A stretch of 64,000 nt of DNA, taken from Burkholderia puraquae. GTDB taxonomy: Bacteria; Pseudomonadota; Gammaproteobacteria; Burkholderiales; Burkholderiaceae. Location of the stretch: positions 62,001 to 126,000 of the forward strand of contig NZ_NBYX01000014.1 of NCBI RefSeq assembly GCF_002099195.1, read 5' to 3'. This document shows, piece by piece, positions 46,769 through 55,635 of this stretch. Each line of letters begins with the position of its first letter. The stretch's first letter is position 1. A program made the position numbers and the translations under genes. The notes beneath the pieces were generated by a model that was given only the letters and a program-made list of their open reading frames with translations, searched no databases and had not been told where the DNA came from.

Positions 46769-47494
46769 TTACTTGTCGAGCTCCGGATAGTGCCGGAAGA
46801 TGCCCATGTCGTTGAACGGGATGCGGCGCTCGGATTCGAGATAGTGCGCGACCGGCGAGTGGAGTGCGACGCGGTCGTGCAGCGCGACCAGCGCCGCGAT
46901 TTTCCGCTCGGCACGCTTCATCGCTTTCGGAAACGCGTAACGCAGGCCCTCGATCAACTGGAACATCGACAGGTCCGCATAGCTGAGTGCGTTGCCGGCG
47001 AGGTAGCCGCTCTTGTGCGGATTCTGGTCGAGTACGCGCTCGAAGTAACCGAGGAATTTCGGCAGCCGGTTTTCGAGGAAATCAGCCGCGCGCTCGGCGG
47101 CTTCCGCCTGCTGGTCCTCGTAGTAGAGGCCGCTTGCGATCGGATGATGCGTGTCGTGGATCTCGGTGACGAAATCGGCGACGGTCAACTGAAGCTGGTG
47201 TACCCACAGCCGGCCGGCTTCGTCGTCGGGCGCGAGCCCGAGCCGCGCGCCGAGAAACAGCAGGATGTTCGCGGTCTGCCCGACCACCAGGTCGCCGGCT
47301 TTCAGGAACGGCGGCGCGAACGGCACGCATTCCGCCTTCGTGCTGTCCATCATGCGCATCATCGCCGGCACGCCCATGCCGCGCCCCGATTCGCGCGCAA
47401 CGTCGACATAGTCGGCTTCGGCTGCTTCAAGTGCGAGCCGCACGTACTCGCCTCGGCCCTGGATCTCGGGCCAGTAATACAGTTCGTATCGCAT
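46769..47494 (-). CDS. Glutathione S-transferase family protein
   Basis: A 241-residue protein. The N-terminal thioredoxin-like domain starts MRYELYYWPEIQGRGEYVRLALEAAEADY, with the Tyr/Trp-rich start of sigma/alpha-like GSTs. The cis-Pro region is FLKAGDLVVGQTANILLFL. The all-helical C-terminal domain has LAGNALSYADLSMFQLIEGL, the N-capping box of GSTs. It conjugates or carries electrophiles with glutathione; the substrate is unknown. Its upstream neighbour in the same direction is the cupin gene. Confidence 0.9.
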   Translation of the reverse strand: MRYELYYWPEIQGRGEYVRLALEAAEADYVDVARESGRGMGVPAMMRMMDSTKAECVPFAPPFLKAGDLVVGQTANILLFLGARLGLAPDDEAGRLWVHQLQLTVADFVTEIHDTHHPIASGLYYEDQQAEAAERAADFLENRLPKFLGYFERVLDQNPHKSGYLAGNALSYADLSMFQLIEGLRYAFPKAMKRAERKIAALVALHDRVALHSPVAHYLESERRIPFNDMGIFRHYPELDK

Positions 47495-47622
47495 GTTGTT
47501 TTCCCGTTCGTAGAACCGGCTGCGACCGGCATTGTGACGACCGGGCGGCCGCGCGCCGCGCGTCACCCGCTGCGAATAGACAGTCTAGGCGATCGCAGGA
47601 AAAGTGCCGCGTGCATCGCACG

Positions 47623-47946
47623 CTACGCGCTGCGCTCGCCGCCTTCGGGGCCGTAGAAAAACACCCAGGTCGAGAAATCGTCGGAGAAGCCGATGAAGCG
47701 GTGCTCGGCGTGTGCCGGGACGAACAGCACGTCACCGGTCGCGACCTCGCATTCGCGTCCGTCGACGACGAAGCGCGACGTGCCGGTGGCGATCACATAG
47801 ACCTCGTCGCGCGTATGCGGCTTCTGCTTGTCCTCGATGCGCGGGCGGTACAGCTCGATGTCGAGCGTGCCGTGGCGAAACAGCGTCGTGAACAGCGCGC
47901 CTTCCTTGTCGAGGCGGTCGAGCGATTCGTTCAGGCCGAGCTTCAT
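47623..47946 (-). CDS. Small cupin-domain protein
   Basis: A 107-residue single-domain cupin. Motif 1 reads KPHTRDEVYVIATGTSRFVVDG and motif 2 GDVLFVPAHAEHRFIGF, with His/Glu/His metal ligands largely kept. The function could be enzymatic or ligand-sensing; no partner indicates which. GGAG precedes the ATG at 47946. It lies 128 bases upstream of the GST gene. Confidence 0.85.
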   Translation of the reverse strand: MKLGLNESLDRLDKEGALFTTLFRHGTLDIELYRPRIEDKQKPHTRDEVYVIATGTSRFVVDGRECEVATGDVLFVPAHAEHRFIGFSDDFSTWVFFYGPEGGERSA

Positions 47947-48354
47947 GGCGGTGGGCTCCGGGTCAGTCTCGTGGAGACTTGGGAATGCGCGTTGCGCCAT
48001 CGTATCTCGAAATAAGGGGTGCGGCGCTCAGCGTGAGACGGTGCATGCGAATCACGTGGCTCGCCATGGATGAAACATCGGCCGCACGTGCTCGCCAAGG
48101 ATGAAACGGATGCGTCCATCGATGAAACGGCATGACGATCGTCCGCATTCGATCGACAGGTTCACCACGATTTAATAAACGCCCACTACGATCCCGCATC
48201 GTCGATCGACCGATGCGCAGCGATTCGATTCGAGCGTAGGCGGTGCCATCCATCGCCCGATCGCGCAACGCGTCAGGTTGTCATTTCCCGTGAACCCGCG
48301 ATTTGCAACGCCGTGGCCGGCTGCCGGCGTCGCTCGCACCATTTCGTATTTCTC
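47947..48354. other. Divergent spacer with phased direct repeats
   Basis: About 400 bases between the cupin gene and the exported-protein pair. The only notable element is a set of three GATGAAAC repeats (48069, 48100, 48121). An AT-rich stretch, TTTAATAAAC near 48171, may hold a promoter for the pair. No gene seen. Confidence 0.5.
48051..48128. repeat. Imperfect tandem repeats (CACGTG..GCTCGCCA.GGATGAAAC)
   Basis: Two adjacent copies of a roughly 24-bp unit share CACGTG, CTCGCCA and GGATGAAAC. A third partial copy, ATCGATGAAACGG, follows. The GATGAAAC cores are spaced 31 and 21 bases apart, close to whole turns of the helix. Confidence 0.65.
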
Positions 48355-49176
48355 ATGAATCTGAACCCATCGGCATCGTTACGCAGAAAACTCCTTGCTG
48401 CCGCGCCCGCGGTTGCCGTCGCACCGCTGCTGAGCGCATGCGGCGGCGACGACGTGACGTCGGCGCCCGTCACCGATGCGGCGCTGGCCGCGCAGATGTC
48501 CGCGAAGCTCAACGCACAGCTCGGCGACGCGGCGACGGTCAATGCGATCGTGCCGGCACTGACCGATGTCGGCTTCACGTGGGGCCTGCCGACGGTGCCG
48601 GCCGCGCAGATCGGCGCGATCGTCGCGTACAGCTTCGGCAATCGTCCGAACGCGGCGAGCGGCAACACGTCGAGCACCGGTGGCAACCAGTCCGCGCTGC
48701 CCGATCCGGGGCCTGTCAATGAAGCGCTCGCGGATGCCGTGTACCGCATCCGCCAGTTGAAACCGGTCAAGGTCTACGCGCAGTGGGAGATCGCGCGCTT
48801 TCTCGTGTCGAAGTACGGAATGGGCGCCGACGTGCTGTCGTCGGTCGAGCCGGTGATCGCGAGCGACGGCTCGATCGTGTACCTGAGCACGGCCGGGGTC
48901 GCGGCCGTGGCCGTGTCGCGCGCGGGCGGCGCGGCCGCAATGGGCACCGTCGCGGTGGTCGGCCATCGCGACCACGCGAAGCGCTGCATCCAGACCTCGC
49001 AGCAGGCGGGCATGAAGGCGGCAACGGTGGCCGAGGTGTCGCTCCCGACAATGTACGACCTGCAATCGGGCCAGCCGTGGACACGCAACCGCAGCCTTTA
49101 TCTCGTGCACGACATGTATGCGCAGATGCTTGGCCGCGCGGTGACCGCGACGATGCAGGCGTTCCCGAAGGGCTGA
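48355..49176 (+). CDS. Putative lipoprotein of unknown family
   Basis: A 273-residue protein not recognised. The N-terminus has basic residues then a hydrophobic segment and a lipobox-like LLSAC, so membrane anchoring at Cys (about residue 29) is likely. The body shows DPGPVNEALADAVYRIRQLKPVKVYAQWEIA and FLVSKYGMGADV, with an NRSLYLVHDMYAQML segment near the end. The following gene shares these landmarks, so the two are ancient duplicates. Ala-, Val- and Gly-rich strands with a VVGHRDH stretch suggest a Rossmann-like or DUF218-like fold, which I cannot confirm. Confidence 0.78.
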   Translation: MNLNPSASLRRKLLAAAPAVAVAPLLSACGGDDVTSAPVTDAALAAQMSAKLNAQLGDAATVNAIVPALTDVGFTWGLPTVPAAQIGAIVAYSFGNRPNAASGNTSSTGGNQSALPDPGPVNEALADAVYRIRQLKPVKVYAQWEIARFLVSKYGMGADVLSSVEPVIASDGSIVYLSTAGVAAVAVSRAGGAAAMGTVAVVGHRDHAKRCIQTSQQAGMKAATVAEVSLPTMYDLQSGQPWTRNRSLYLVHDMYAQMLGRAVTATMQAFPKG

Positions 49177-49201
49177 CGCCTTCCGCTCCCACTTGATTCT
49201 C

Positions 49202-49966
49202 ATGACCATGACGACCCGCCGCCATTTTCTCGCTTCCACTTCATTGCTTGCCGCCTCGTGTGCGTCCGTTGCCCCCGCTTTCGCGGGCGATGCCCCCGTT
49301 TCCGATGCGGAGTTGCAGCGCCAGATGCTCGGCAAGCTGACGAACGAACTGAACGACCGCGCGACCGCCAGCGACGAAGCCGGCTACCTGTTCGACACGT
49401 TTTTCTCGTGGACGTCACCGACCGTCGCTGCCACCGCCATCAACACGATTGCCGCGTTCAGTTTCGGCAGTCGCGCCGGGGCATCCGGTGCTGCGCCGGT
49501 GCCTGGCCCCGTGAACGAGGCGATCGCCGACGCCGTGTTCCAGCTTCGACAGAAGGTCTCGGCCCCGATCTTCGCGCAGCAGGAAGTCGCGAGCGTGCTC
49601 GCATCGAAGTACGGACTGACGGCCGGCGTGATGTCGATCGCGACGCCCGCCCTGGCTGCCGGCAGCCCGATACCGACGCCCGACGGCGTGGCCGCCGCGA
49701 TCGTCAAGCAGGCCGGCTCGGCCGCGGCGCTCGGCAAGGTTGGCGTCGTCACGCATTCGGATCAGGCGTCGATTGCCGTGCGCGTGTCGACTGCGGCAGG
49801 GATGCAGGCCGCCGTGCCGGCCGGCCTTGCGCTGCCGTCGCTCTACGACACGTCGGCGTGGATGCCGGCCTTGCGGCGGCGCGATCTCTACCTGCTGAGC
49901 AACGCCGGCGTGCAACTCGGCATGCTGCGCCTCGACCTGATCAATCGTGAGTACCCGAACGGCTGA
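49202..49966 (+). CDS. Exported paralogue of the upstream lipoprotein (Tat-type signal)
   Basis: A 254-residue protein with a twin-arginine-like leader (TTRRHFLASTSLLAASCASVAPAFA). It shares with its neighbour VPGPVNEAIADAVFQLRQKV, FAQQEVASVLASKYGL, and the ending RRRDLYLLSNAGVQLGMLR. It lacks the lipobox position, so it may be released to the periplasm while its partner stays anchored. The genes are 25 bases apart and surely one unit. A second ATG at 49208 is possible. Function unknown. Confidence 0.78.
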   Translation: MTMTTRRHFLASTSLLAASCASVAPAFAGDAPVSDAELQRQMLGKLTNELNDRATASDEAGYLFDTFFSWTSPTVAATAINTIAAFSFGSRAGASGAAPVPGPVNEAIADAVFQLRQKVSAPIFAQQEVASVLASKYGLTAGVMSIATPALAAGSPIPTPDGVAAAIVKQAGSAAALGKVGVVTHSDQASIAVRVSTAAGMQAAVPAGLALPSLYDTSAWMPALRRRDLYLLSNAGVQLGMLRLDLINREYPNG

Positions 49967-50119
49967 AGCCACGAGGCATCGGCGCGTGTGATCCGGGTGG
50001 CGCGATCCGCGATTCGCCGTCGCTCCCGCCGGCCGGGCGGTGTGGCCGATCGTGCTCGTGTCGAGTATCGCGCATAATTCCCGGGCTCAACGTGCCCCAA
50101 CCGTCAACCGTTAGATACG

Positions 50120-51121
50120 TCACTTGATCTTGACGACGACCTTACCCTTGGCGCGTCCTTGGGCTAGGTATTCAAGTGCATCCTTTGCTTGTTCAAACGG
50201 AAATACCTTGTCAATCACGGGATGGATACGTTCGGACGTAAGCAGTTTGCCAATCTCGGCGAGTTGAGCACCGTCGGGGCGTACGAAGAGAAATGAGTAG
50301 GTGACGTCCCGCTTTCTCGCAAGACGCATGATCTTGCGGCTCATTAGGCCGAACACAAACTTCAGGACGAAGTTCAGCCCGCGAGCACGGGCGAACGCTG
50401 CGTCCAGCGGCCCGATAAGAGAGACGATCTTCCCTCCCGGCCTCAGGATTCCTACCGATTTTTCAACCGCGTCACCCCTGATCGTGCCAAGCACCACATC
50501 GTAGTCACGCAGCACCTTCTCGAACGCTTGCTTCTTGTAGTCGATTGCCTCGTCCGCGCCCAGGCTTGTCACCAGCGGGATATTACCCGTGCTGGTATTG
50601 GTCCCCACCTTAGCGCCAAAATATTTGGCCAGTTGGATCGCAAATGTTCCAATACCGCCGGACCCCGCAGGGATGAACACCTTCTGACCCGGCTGAAGAT
50701 TGGCACGCTCCTTCAGTGCTTGCCATGAAGTGAGCCCGACCATTGGAACCGAGGCGGCCTGCACGAAGTCCAGATTAACCGGTTTCGGGGCTGCAGCGCT
50801 CTCCGGTACCACTGCATACTCGGCGATAGATCCTCTTCCAAGGTCGAACAGATTTGCAAAGATGGCGTCGCCTTTCTTGAAGCGAGTGACGCGGCTACCA
50901 ACATCGATCACAATGCCAGCCAGATCGCTACCCATGATGGCGGGCAGTTGGAATTTCAAGACGGGTTTGAACATTCCCGTTGGAATCATGTTGTCGATCG
51001 GGTTCACCCCCGCAGCGTGAACCTCAACCAGCAGTTCGTCGGGCTTTAGCGTGGGGCGAGGAATTTCGGCGAATCCAATCTCGGGTGATTTGCCATAGCG
51101 TTTGAATGTGAGTGCTTTCAT
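50120..51121 (-). CDS. NADP-dependent quinone oxidoreductase (zinc-free MDR family)
   Basis: A 333-residue medium-chain reductase. VHAAGVNPIDNMIPTGMF and LPAIMGSDLAGIVIDVG are the GroES-like part. FIPAGSGGIGTFAIQLAKYFGAKV is the NADP-binding loop. The zinc-binding Cys of alcohol dehydrogenases are absent, so it fits quinone oxidoreductases and enoyl reductases. Last gene of the eight-gene minus-strand block. Its codon choice is less GC-extreme than the TCA genes. Confidence 0.9.
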   Translation of the reverse strand: MKALTFKRYGKSPEIGFAEIPRPTLKPDELLVEVHAAGVNPIDNMIPTGMFKPVLKFQLPAIMGSDLAGIVIDVGSRVTRFKKGDAIFANLFDLGRGSIAEYAVVPESAAAPKPVNLDFVQAASVPMVGLTSWQALKERANLQPGQKVFIPAGSGGIGTFAIQLAKYFGAKVGTNTSTGNIPLVTSLGADEAIDYKKQAFEKVLRDYDVVLGTIRGDAVEKSVGILRPGGKIVSLIGPLDAAFARARGLNFVLKFVFGLMSRKIMRLARKRDVTYSFLFVRPDGAQLAEIGKLLTSERIHPVIDKVFPFEQAKDALEYLAQGRAKGKVVVKIK

Positions 51122-51266
51122 GTTGCTCTTGCTCCGATGTTGCGTTGTATTGTGAAGGCGCTGAACTGAGCCGCGCTCACGCCCACGCGACGAATATTGG
51201 TCGAGAATCATGCGTGCTCTGCCGGGATTCGCGAGAAACTTCATACGCCGCTGGTCCACAAAGTGT

Positions 51267-52130
51267 TCATTGCGATAGGAATTCCAGTGCCGCGGGTACG
51301 AAGTTGGTGTAATGCTGGAAGATTCCACCGTGGCCAGCGTCCTGGTAAATCACGAGTTGTGCATGGGGGATTCGGCGGGCCATATCGTGGCTCAGAGCAG
51401 TGGGTACCATAATGTCGTTATCCCCATTGGCGATCAGGACAGGCATGGGCAGACTGGCGAGGTCCTGTGGCGTCTGCTGGCCCCAGGCCTTGATCGCTTT
51501 GAGTTGACGAAGGAGGGCGCGAGGTGTGGGCCCCTTGTCGCGGCCGGCCTTGCGTTCCTTCAACCGTTTCAAGAAGGCGCTTGCCGCCCGCCGTCCATTG
51601 GCTGTGGAAGTGAAGAACAGATACGCCTTCGGATCGCGTAGCGTGAGCAGGCCTTTGAGCATGAGTGGCCAGGACACGGCCCCCACACGATCGATGCCGT
51701 GACCGCCGGCGGGACCCGTGCCAGTGAGGATGAGCTTGCGCACCAGTCCTGGCGCCTTGAGAGTCACGTCCTGCGCCACGAAGCCGCCAAGCGAGAAGCC
51801 GAGCAGATCGACTTGATCGAAACCCATTGCGCGAATCAGTGCGATCGTGTCGCGCGCCATCTCGTCCACGGTCACCGGCGCGACGCCACCGGATAAGCCA
51901 ATTCCTCGATAGTCGATGGCGATAACGCGATGCTTGTGAGCCAAGCCATCGACGATGCGCGGGTCGAAGTTGTCCAGCACGGCGCCCCAATGATTTAGCA
52001 AAACTAAAGGAATTCCGCCGTGCGGGCCCAGTTCACGGTAGACGAAGGTGGTTCCAGCCGCCTTGACGAACTTGTTCGGTGCTTGAGCAAACGACGTTGC
52101 CGATTGGGTGTCCGGGTTGATGCTCTTCAT
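51267..52130 (-). CDS. Alpha/beta hydrolase (1)
   Basis: A 287-residue serine hydrolase. The nucleophile is in LLGFSLGGFVAQ; the acid in VLIANGDNDIMVP; the His in YQDAGHGGIFQH. The oxyanion region is LLNHWGAVLDNFDP. It is clearly related to the second hydrolase of this block (same LGFSLGGF core and GTGPAGG/GTGPRGG turn), which suggests duplication within the cluster. AAGGAG six bases before the ATG at 52130 supports that start. Confidence 0.9.
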   Translation of the reverse strand: MKSINPDTQSATSFAQAPNKFVKAAGTTFVYRELGPHGGIPLVLLNHWGAVLDNFDPRIVDGLAHKHRVIAIDYRGIGLSGGVAPVTVDEMARDTIALIRAMGFDQVDLLGFSLGGFVAQDVTLKAPGLVRKLILTGTGPAGGHGIDRVGAVSWPLMLKGLLTLRDPKAYLFFTSTANGRRAASAFLKRLKERKAGRDKGPTPRALLRQLKAIKAWGQQTPQDLASLPMPVLIANGDNDIMVPTALSHDMARRIPHAQLVIYQDAGHGGIFQHYTNFVPAALEFLSQ

Positions 52131-52198
52131 CATTGACTCCTTGGGTGCTGCTTTCATATGTCGAGCATCATGCTGACGGGTAAAAAAGCGGTCGGACT

Positions 52199-52780
52199 TC
52201 AATCCGCGCCGCAAACAAGATGCTCGAGTGCTGCTTCAAGCATCGATTCGGACAACGGCTCTTCGTCGACTGCGCGTGCTACGATCACGGCCCCAATCAT
52301 CGTGGCTGCGGTCGCCAGGGCACGCTTGTGCGCATCGGGCTCGCCCCAATCGGCCGATTGGCGGGAGACGACTTCGATCATTTCTTTGATGCGGCGCGTA
52401 ATTGCGCGTCGTACCGCCGGTGCCTGACGCGGCATTTCCGTTCCGAGGGCGGCGATTGGGCAACCGGCCTCCGGGTTCTTCACGTGCTCCTTGGACAGAT
52501 AAGCTCGCAGAAGCGCCCGCAGGGAATGCTCGGCGGGCACGGCTGCCGCACAGTGCAAAAAGGTGGCGATGGCATCGGCACCTGCGCGATCCGCCAGCTC
52601 GACCAGCATTGCCTCTCGCGAGGCGAAATGCCCATAAAACCCGCCGTGGGTGAGGCCCGCGTGCTTCATGATGTCGGCAATGGCGACGCCGTCATACCCG
52701 CTGCGGCGGATCAAGCGCGCGCCAGCGTCGACGATGCGCTCGTGCGTGGCTTCCTTGGATCGGGTGGTGGATCGTTTCAT
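52199..52780 (-). CDS. TetR family regulator (inside the cluster)
   Basis: A 193-residue repressor: HTH YDGVAIADIMKHAGLTHGGFYGHFASREAML, then a C-terminal ligand domain of the TetR_C group with AGCPIAALGTEMPRQAPAVRRAI. Its recognition helix THGGFYGHF is nearly the same as in the divergent TetR at the other end of the block (THGGFYKHF). A small palindrome ATGACGTTCAT abuts its start and may be its operator. It sits within the co-directional genes, so it may be co-transcribed. Confidence 0.9.
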   Translation of the reverse strand: MKRSTTRSKEATHERIVDAGARLIRRSGYDGVAIADIMKHAGLTHGGFYGHFASREAMLVELADRAGADAIATFLHCAAAVPAEHSLRALLRAYLSKEHVKNPEAGCPIAALGTEMPRQAPAVRRAITRRIKEMIEVVSRQSADWGEPDAHKRALATAATMIGAVIVARAVDEEPLSESMLEAALEHLVCGAD

Positions 52781-52825
52781 ATGACGTTCATTACCGATGA
52801 GTTTCTGGGCGCAAGCCCACGGCGC

Positions 52826-54076
52826 TCAATTCCGCGCCCGCAGACGGCGCGTGCGAAACGTCCCCCAGCCGCTGCTGAAAGCAGACTTCAAGAATGCTGC
52901 AAGGCCGCCCTCGTCGGGGCGCGGTTTTCTACCCCTCGCAATGCGCTTGAGCTGGCGCGTGTACCACAGCACCTCCATGATTCCGAGGCGATCGACAGCC
53001 TTGAGGCCGGTACTGATTGGGTGCACCTGCTGCAGGCTATCGCGCCCTTGAAGCAAGGCGGCGGGGGCATCGGGATCGATCGCGAGCAGCCGCGCCAAGC
53101 CCACCACATCCAGCGCGCTGGAGTGCAGCGCCGCGTTCATGCCGGCAGCGGTGCGAAAACCACCGGTCACCATGAGTGGCACTTTGACTGCTGCGCGCAC
53201 CTTCCGGGCAAAATCAAGGAAATAGGCTTCTCGGGCCGCGGTGGATTCCTTCTTCGGTTCTCGCATCGCGCCGCTCATGGCAGGTGCCTCATAGGTACCG
53301 CCGGAAATCTCGATCAGGTCGATCCCCGCATCGCTCAACGCGCGGATTGTCTCGATCGATTCTTCTTCCGTAAAACCACCGCGCTGGAAGTCGGCCGAAT
53401 TGAGCTTGATTCCCACCGGGAAGTCCGGGCCGACCTGCCGGCGGATTTCCGCATAGACGGCCAATACGAAGCGGCGCCGCTTCTCGGGGCTGCCGCCCCA
53501 TTCGTCGCTGCGGCGGTTGTGGTGCGGAGAAAGAAATTGGCTGATCAGATAACCATGTGCTCCATGGATCTCTACGCCACTGAACCCGGCCTTCTTGCAA
53601 ATGGCCGCGCTGCGCCCGAAGCGTTCGATGATGCCTTGAATCTCGGACGGGGTCGCTTCGCGCGGTGTCTCGAAGAATGCCGCCATGTCCTCGCGGAAAG
53701 GAACCGCGGAGGGCGCCAGGTTGAAGGCGTTCAAACCCTTGGTCGATTGCTTTCCGGGATGGTTAAGCTGCACCCAGATCGACGCCCCCTGCGCGGTGGC
53801 GGCCTCCGCCCACTGGCGTAGCACGGGCAAGTCCGCCTCGTCTTCGATCACGACATTCCCGGGCTCGCCCAACGCGCGGCGGTCGATCATCACGTTCCCT
53901 GTCATGATCAGTCCGAGCCCCGACGCAGCCCAGCGTCGGTACAACTGCACCAGGTCCGGTGTTGGGCGATTATCGTAGGTGCCGAGGGTTTCGCTCATGG
54001 CGGCCTTGGCGAGCCGGTTACGCAGCGCGCTGCCATTGGGCAGGTGCAGTGGCTGGTTCAGCAGATCTGTTTTCAT
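52826..54076 (-). CDS. Old Yellow Enzyme-type NADH:flavin oxidoreductase
   Basis: A 416-residue FMN TIM-barrel enzyme. GFSGVEIHGAHGYLISQFLSPHHNRRSDEWGGS is the classic substrate/FMN segment (given here in parts: GVEIHGAHGY and FLSPHHNRR). LPVLRQWAEAATAQGASIWVQLNHPGKQS and VPLMVTGGFRT complete the FMN pocket. Length is that of the short, single-domain type without the iron-sulphur and dehydrogenase parts of dienoyl-CoA reductase. It reduces activated C=C bonds. Adjacent to the SCP2-like gene, 6 bases apart. Confidence 0.92.
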   Translation of the reverse strand: MKTDLLNQPLHLPNGSALRNRLAKAAMSETLGTYDNRPTPDLVQLYRRWAASGLGLIMTGNVMIDRRALGEPGNVVIEDEADLPVLRQWAEAATAQGASIWVQLNHPGKQSTKGLNAFNLAPSAVPFREDMAAFFETPREATPSEIQGIIERFGRSAAICKKAGFSGVEIHGAHGYLISQFLSPHHNRRSDEWGGSPEKRRRFVLAVYAEIRRQVGPDFPVGIKLNSADFQRGGFTEEESIETIRALSDAGIDLIEISGGTYEAPAMSGAMREPKKESTAAREAYFLDFARKVRAAVKVPLMVTGGFRTAAGMNAALHSSALDVVGLARLLAIDPDAPAALLQGRDSLQQVHPISTGLKAVDRLGIMEVLWYTRQLKRIARGRKPRPDEGGLAAFLKSAFSSGWGTFRTRRLRARN

Positions 54077-54082
54077 GGCAAC

Positions 54083-54523
54083 TCAGAAGACGGTGCGGTC
54101 GTAAGGCAAGACGACTTTCGGAGGCTGCAGGAACGCCGTAAGGCCCTGGAACCACAACACTTCCCGGAAGTCGCCACTGACGGTCAGGTCTTTACTGCCC
54201 ACCCCTCTGAGGAAAGCCGCCTGGGCATCCTTGGCCGACAGAATCTCGAAGCCTTTGGCGGCACTCGTAAAGGTGAGCGTGAATCGAGGAGTCGCTGCCA
54301 GTCCCGCAAACGATCGGACGGTGCCGTCGTTGATAACAAAGTAGCGCCCGGCACCCGAAACCGTACGAATCTGGAATACCAGGCTCTTGGACGCAACGTA
54401 GCGCGCGGCGTTGGCGTCGCTCCTGATCTTGCGTCTCAGCATCTGGGCGAATGCCCACAACAGGAACTTGAACTTGAGCATTTCGGGCATCCTTTTGACC
54501 TGAGAAAAGTGCGTTCGGACCAT
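54083..54523 (-). CDS. SCP2-like small protein
   Basis: A protein of about 146 residues. The segment RYFVINDGTVRSFAGLAATPRFTLTF, then ILSAKDAQAAFLRGVGSKDLTVSGDF, resembles the beta-sheet and helix of SCP2 sterol-carrier domains, which bind lipids or hydrophobic ligands. The start is uncertain: 54523 (used here), 54490 or 54481; AAAAGG favours 54481. It lies 13 bases after the hydrolase and 6 before the flavoenzyme. Confidence 0.65.
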   Translation of the reverse strand: MVRTHFSQVKRMPEMLKFKFLLWAFAQMLRRKIRSDANAARYVASKSLVFQIRTVSGAGRYFVINDGTVRSFAGLAATPRFTLTFTSAAKGFEILSAKDAQAAFLRGVGSKDLTVSGDFREVLWFQGLTAFLQPPKVVLPYDRTVF

Positions 54524-54536
54524 GGCGACCGCCGCG

Positions 54537-55382
54537 TCACTCGCTCAGGAACTGAACTGCGTGACCCAGGAAGCGTTGCGGGTACTGAAACTGCGCGGCG
54601 TGGCCGGCATCCGGGTAAATGAACAACTGCGCATTTGGCAGGTCGCGCGCCATGTAGAAGGAGTTAACCGTCGGGACCATCACGTCGTTCACGCCATTGA
54701 GGATGAACGTAGGCTGCCGGATGCCGCGCAGATACGCGAAAGGATCGTCTTCCGAGAGCCTCGGCATGTACAGCAGGTTGGCCTCGATCTGTGCGATCGA
54801 GACCTCGGGCGACGATGGCGGATCTTGGTCGGCTCGCATATGACGCCGCTCCCAGAACGCCCTTGCCGCCTGCTCGGCTTCTGCTGATCGTCCGAAGAAC
54901 AGGTAGAGGAAGTCTTCGAACACCGGGACAGGATTGACCGCGGTGGTCAATACGCGCGGCTCCATTTCCGGATTACCCCCGCGCGGCCCGGTGCCGAGCA
55001 GCATCAGCTTGCGCACGAGCTCGGGATGGCGCCAGGCCAGGTCCAGCGCCTGAAACCCTCCCAACGAAAAGCCCAGCACGTCGATTTGCTGCAAGCCGAG
55101 TGCGCGAACGAAGGCCGCTGCGTCATCGGCCATGTCCTCAATGCGAGTTCGTGGTTGCCCGCCGGAGGAAGCGACGCCTCGACCGTTGTAGAGAATGACT
55201 TCGCGGCTTTGGGCAAGACCGTCCGTCATCAGTGGATCCCAGTTGTCCATGCCACCGCGGAAGTGCTGCAGGAACAGTAACGGCGGCTGCGAAGAATCTG
55301 CGTTACCCCAGCGGCGGTAGGCGAAGCGGGTACCTTCGACATCCACGAAGCGCGTGGGTGTAGTGATATGGTTGTCAGTCAT
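54537..55382 (-). CDS. Alpha/beta hydrolase (2)
   Basis: A 281-residue serine hydrolase with LLFLQHFRGGMDNWDP (oxyanion region), VLGFSLGGFQALDLA (nucleophile Ser), FILNGVNDVMVPT (acid) and YPDAGHAAQFQYP (His). It is a paralogue of hydrolase 1 but has its own FRGGMD and a longer cap with FWERRHMRADQDPP. It could open lactones or esters formed by the neighbouring reductases. Start at 55382, MTDNH; a further start 21 bases upstream is possible. Confidence 0.9.
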   Translation of the reverse strand: MTDNHITTPTRFVDVEGTRFAYRRWGNADSSQPPLLFLQHFRGGMDNWDPLMTDGLAQSREVILYNGRGVASSGGQPRTRIEDMADDAAAFVRALGLQQIDVLGFSLGGFQALDLAWRHPELVRKLMLLGTGPRGGNPEMEPRVLTTAVNPVPVFEDFLYLFFGRSAEAEQAARAFWERRHMRADQDPPSSPEVSIAQIEANLLYMPRLSEDDPFAYLRGIRQPTFILNGVNDVMVPTVNSFYMARDLPNAQLFIYPDAGHAAQFQYPQRFLGHAVQFLSE

Positions 55383-55635
55383 GTTTTCACCTATTGAGAA
55401 CATGTGTCGAGATGTCGGTCTCGTCGCCGCAGCTTCGCAGCTTCAATGCGCCAGAAATGCCAGACACTTGTGGCGCAATGTCCTCGTGGTATTGGTCGCT
55501 CCGCCGTTTGCTGCAATTGCTTTACTGACCACGGTGAACCCTGAAACAACCATAGGTGCAGTGTCGGGATGCAAGAAGCGGTTTTTTGCAGATCAGGCAC
55601 GACCTGACTCTCGCCAAAGGCAGAAACGGCAATAG

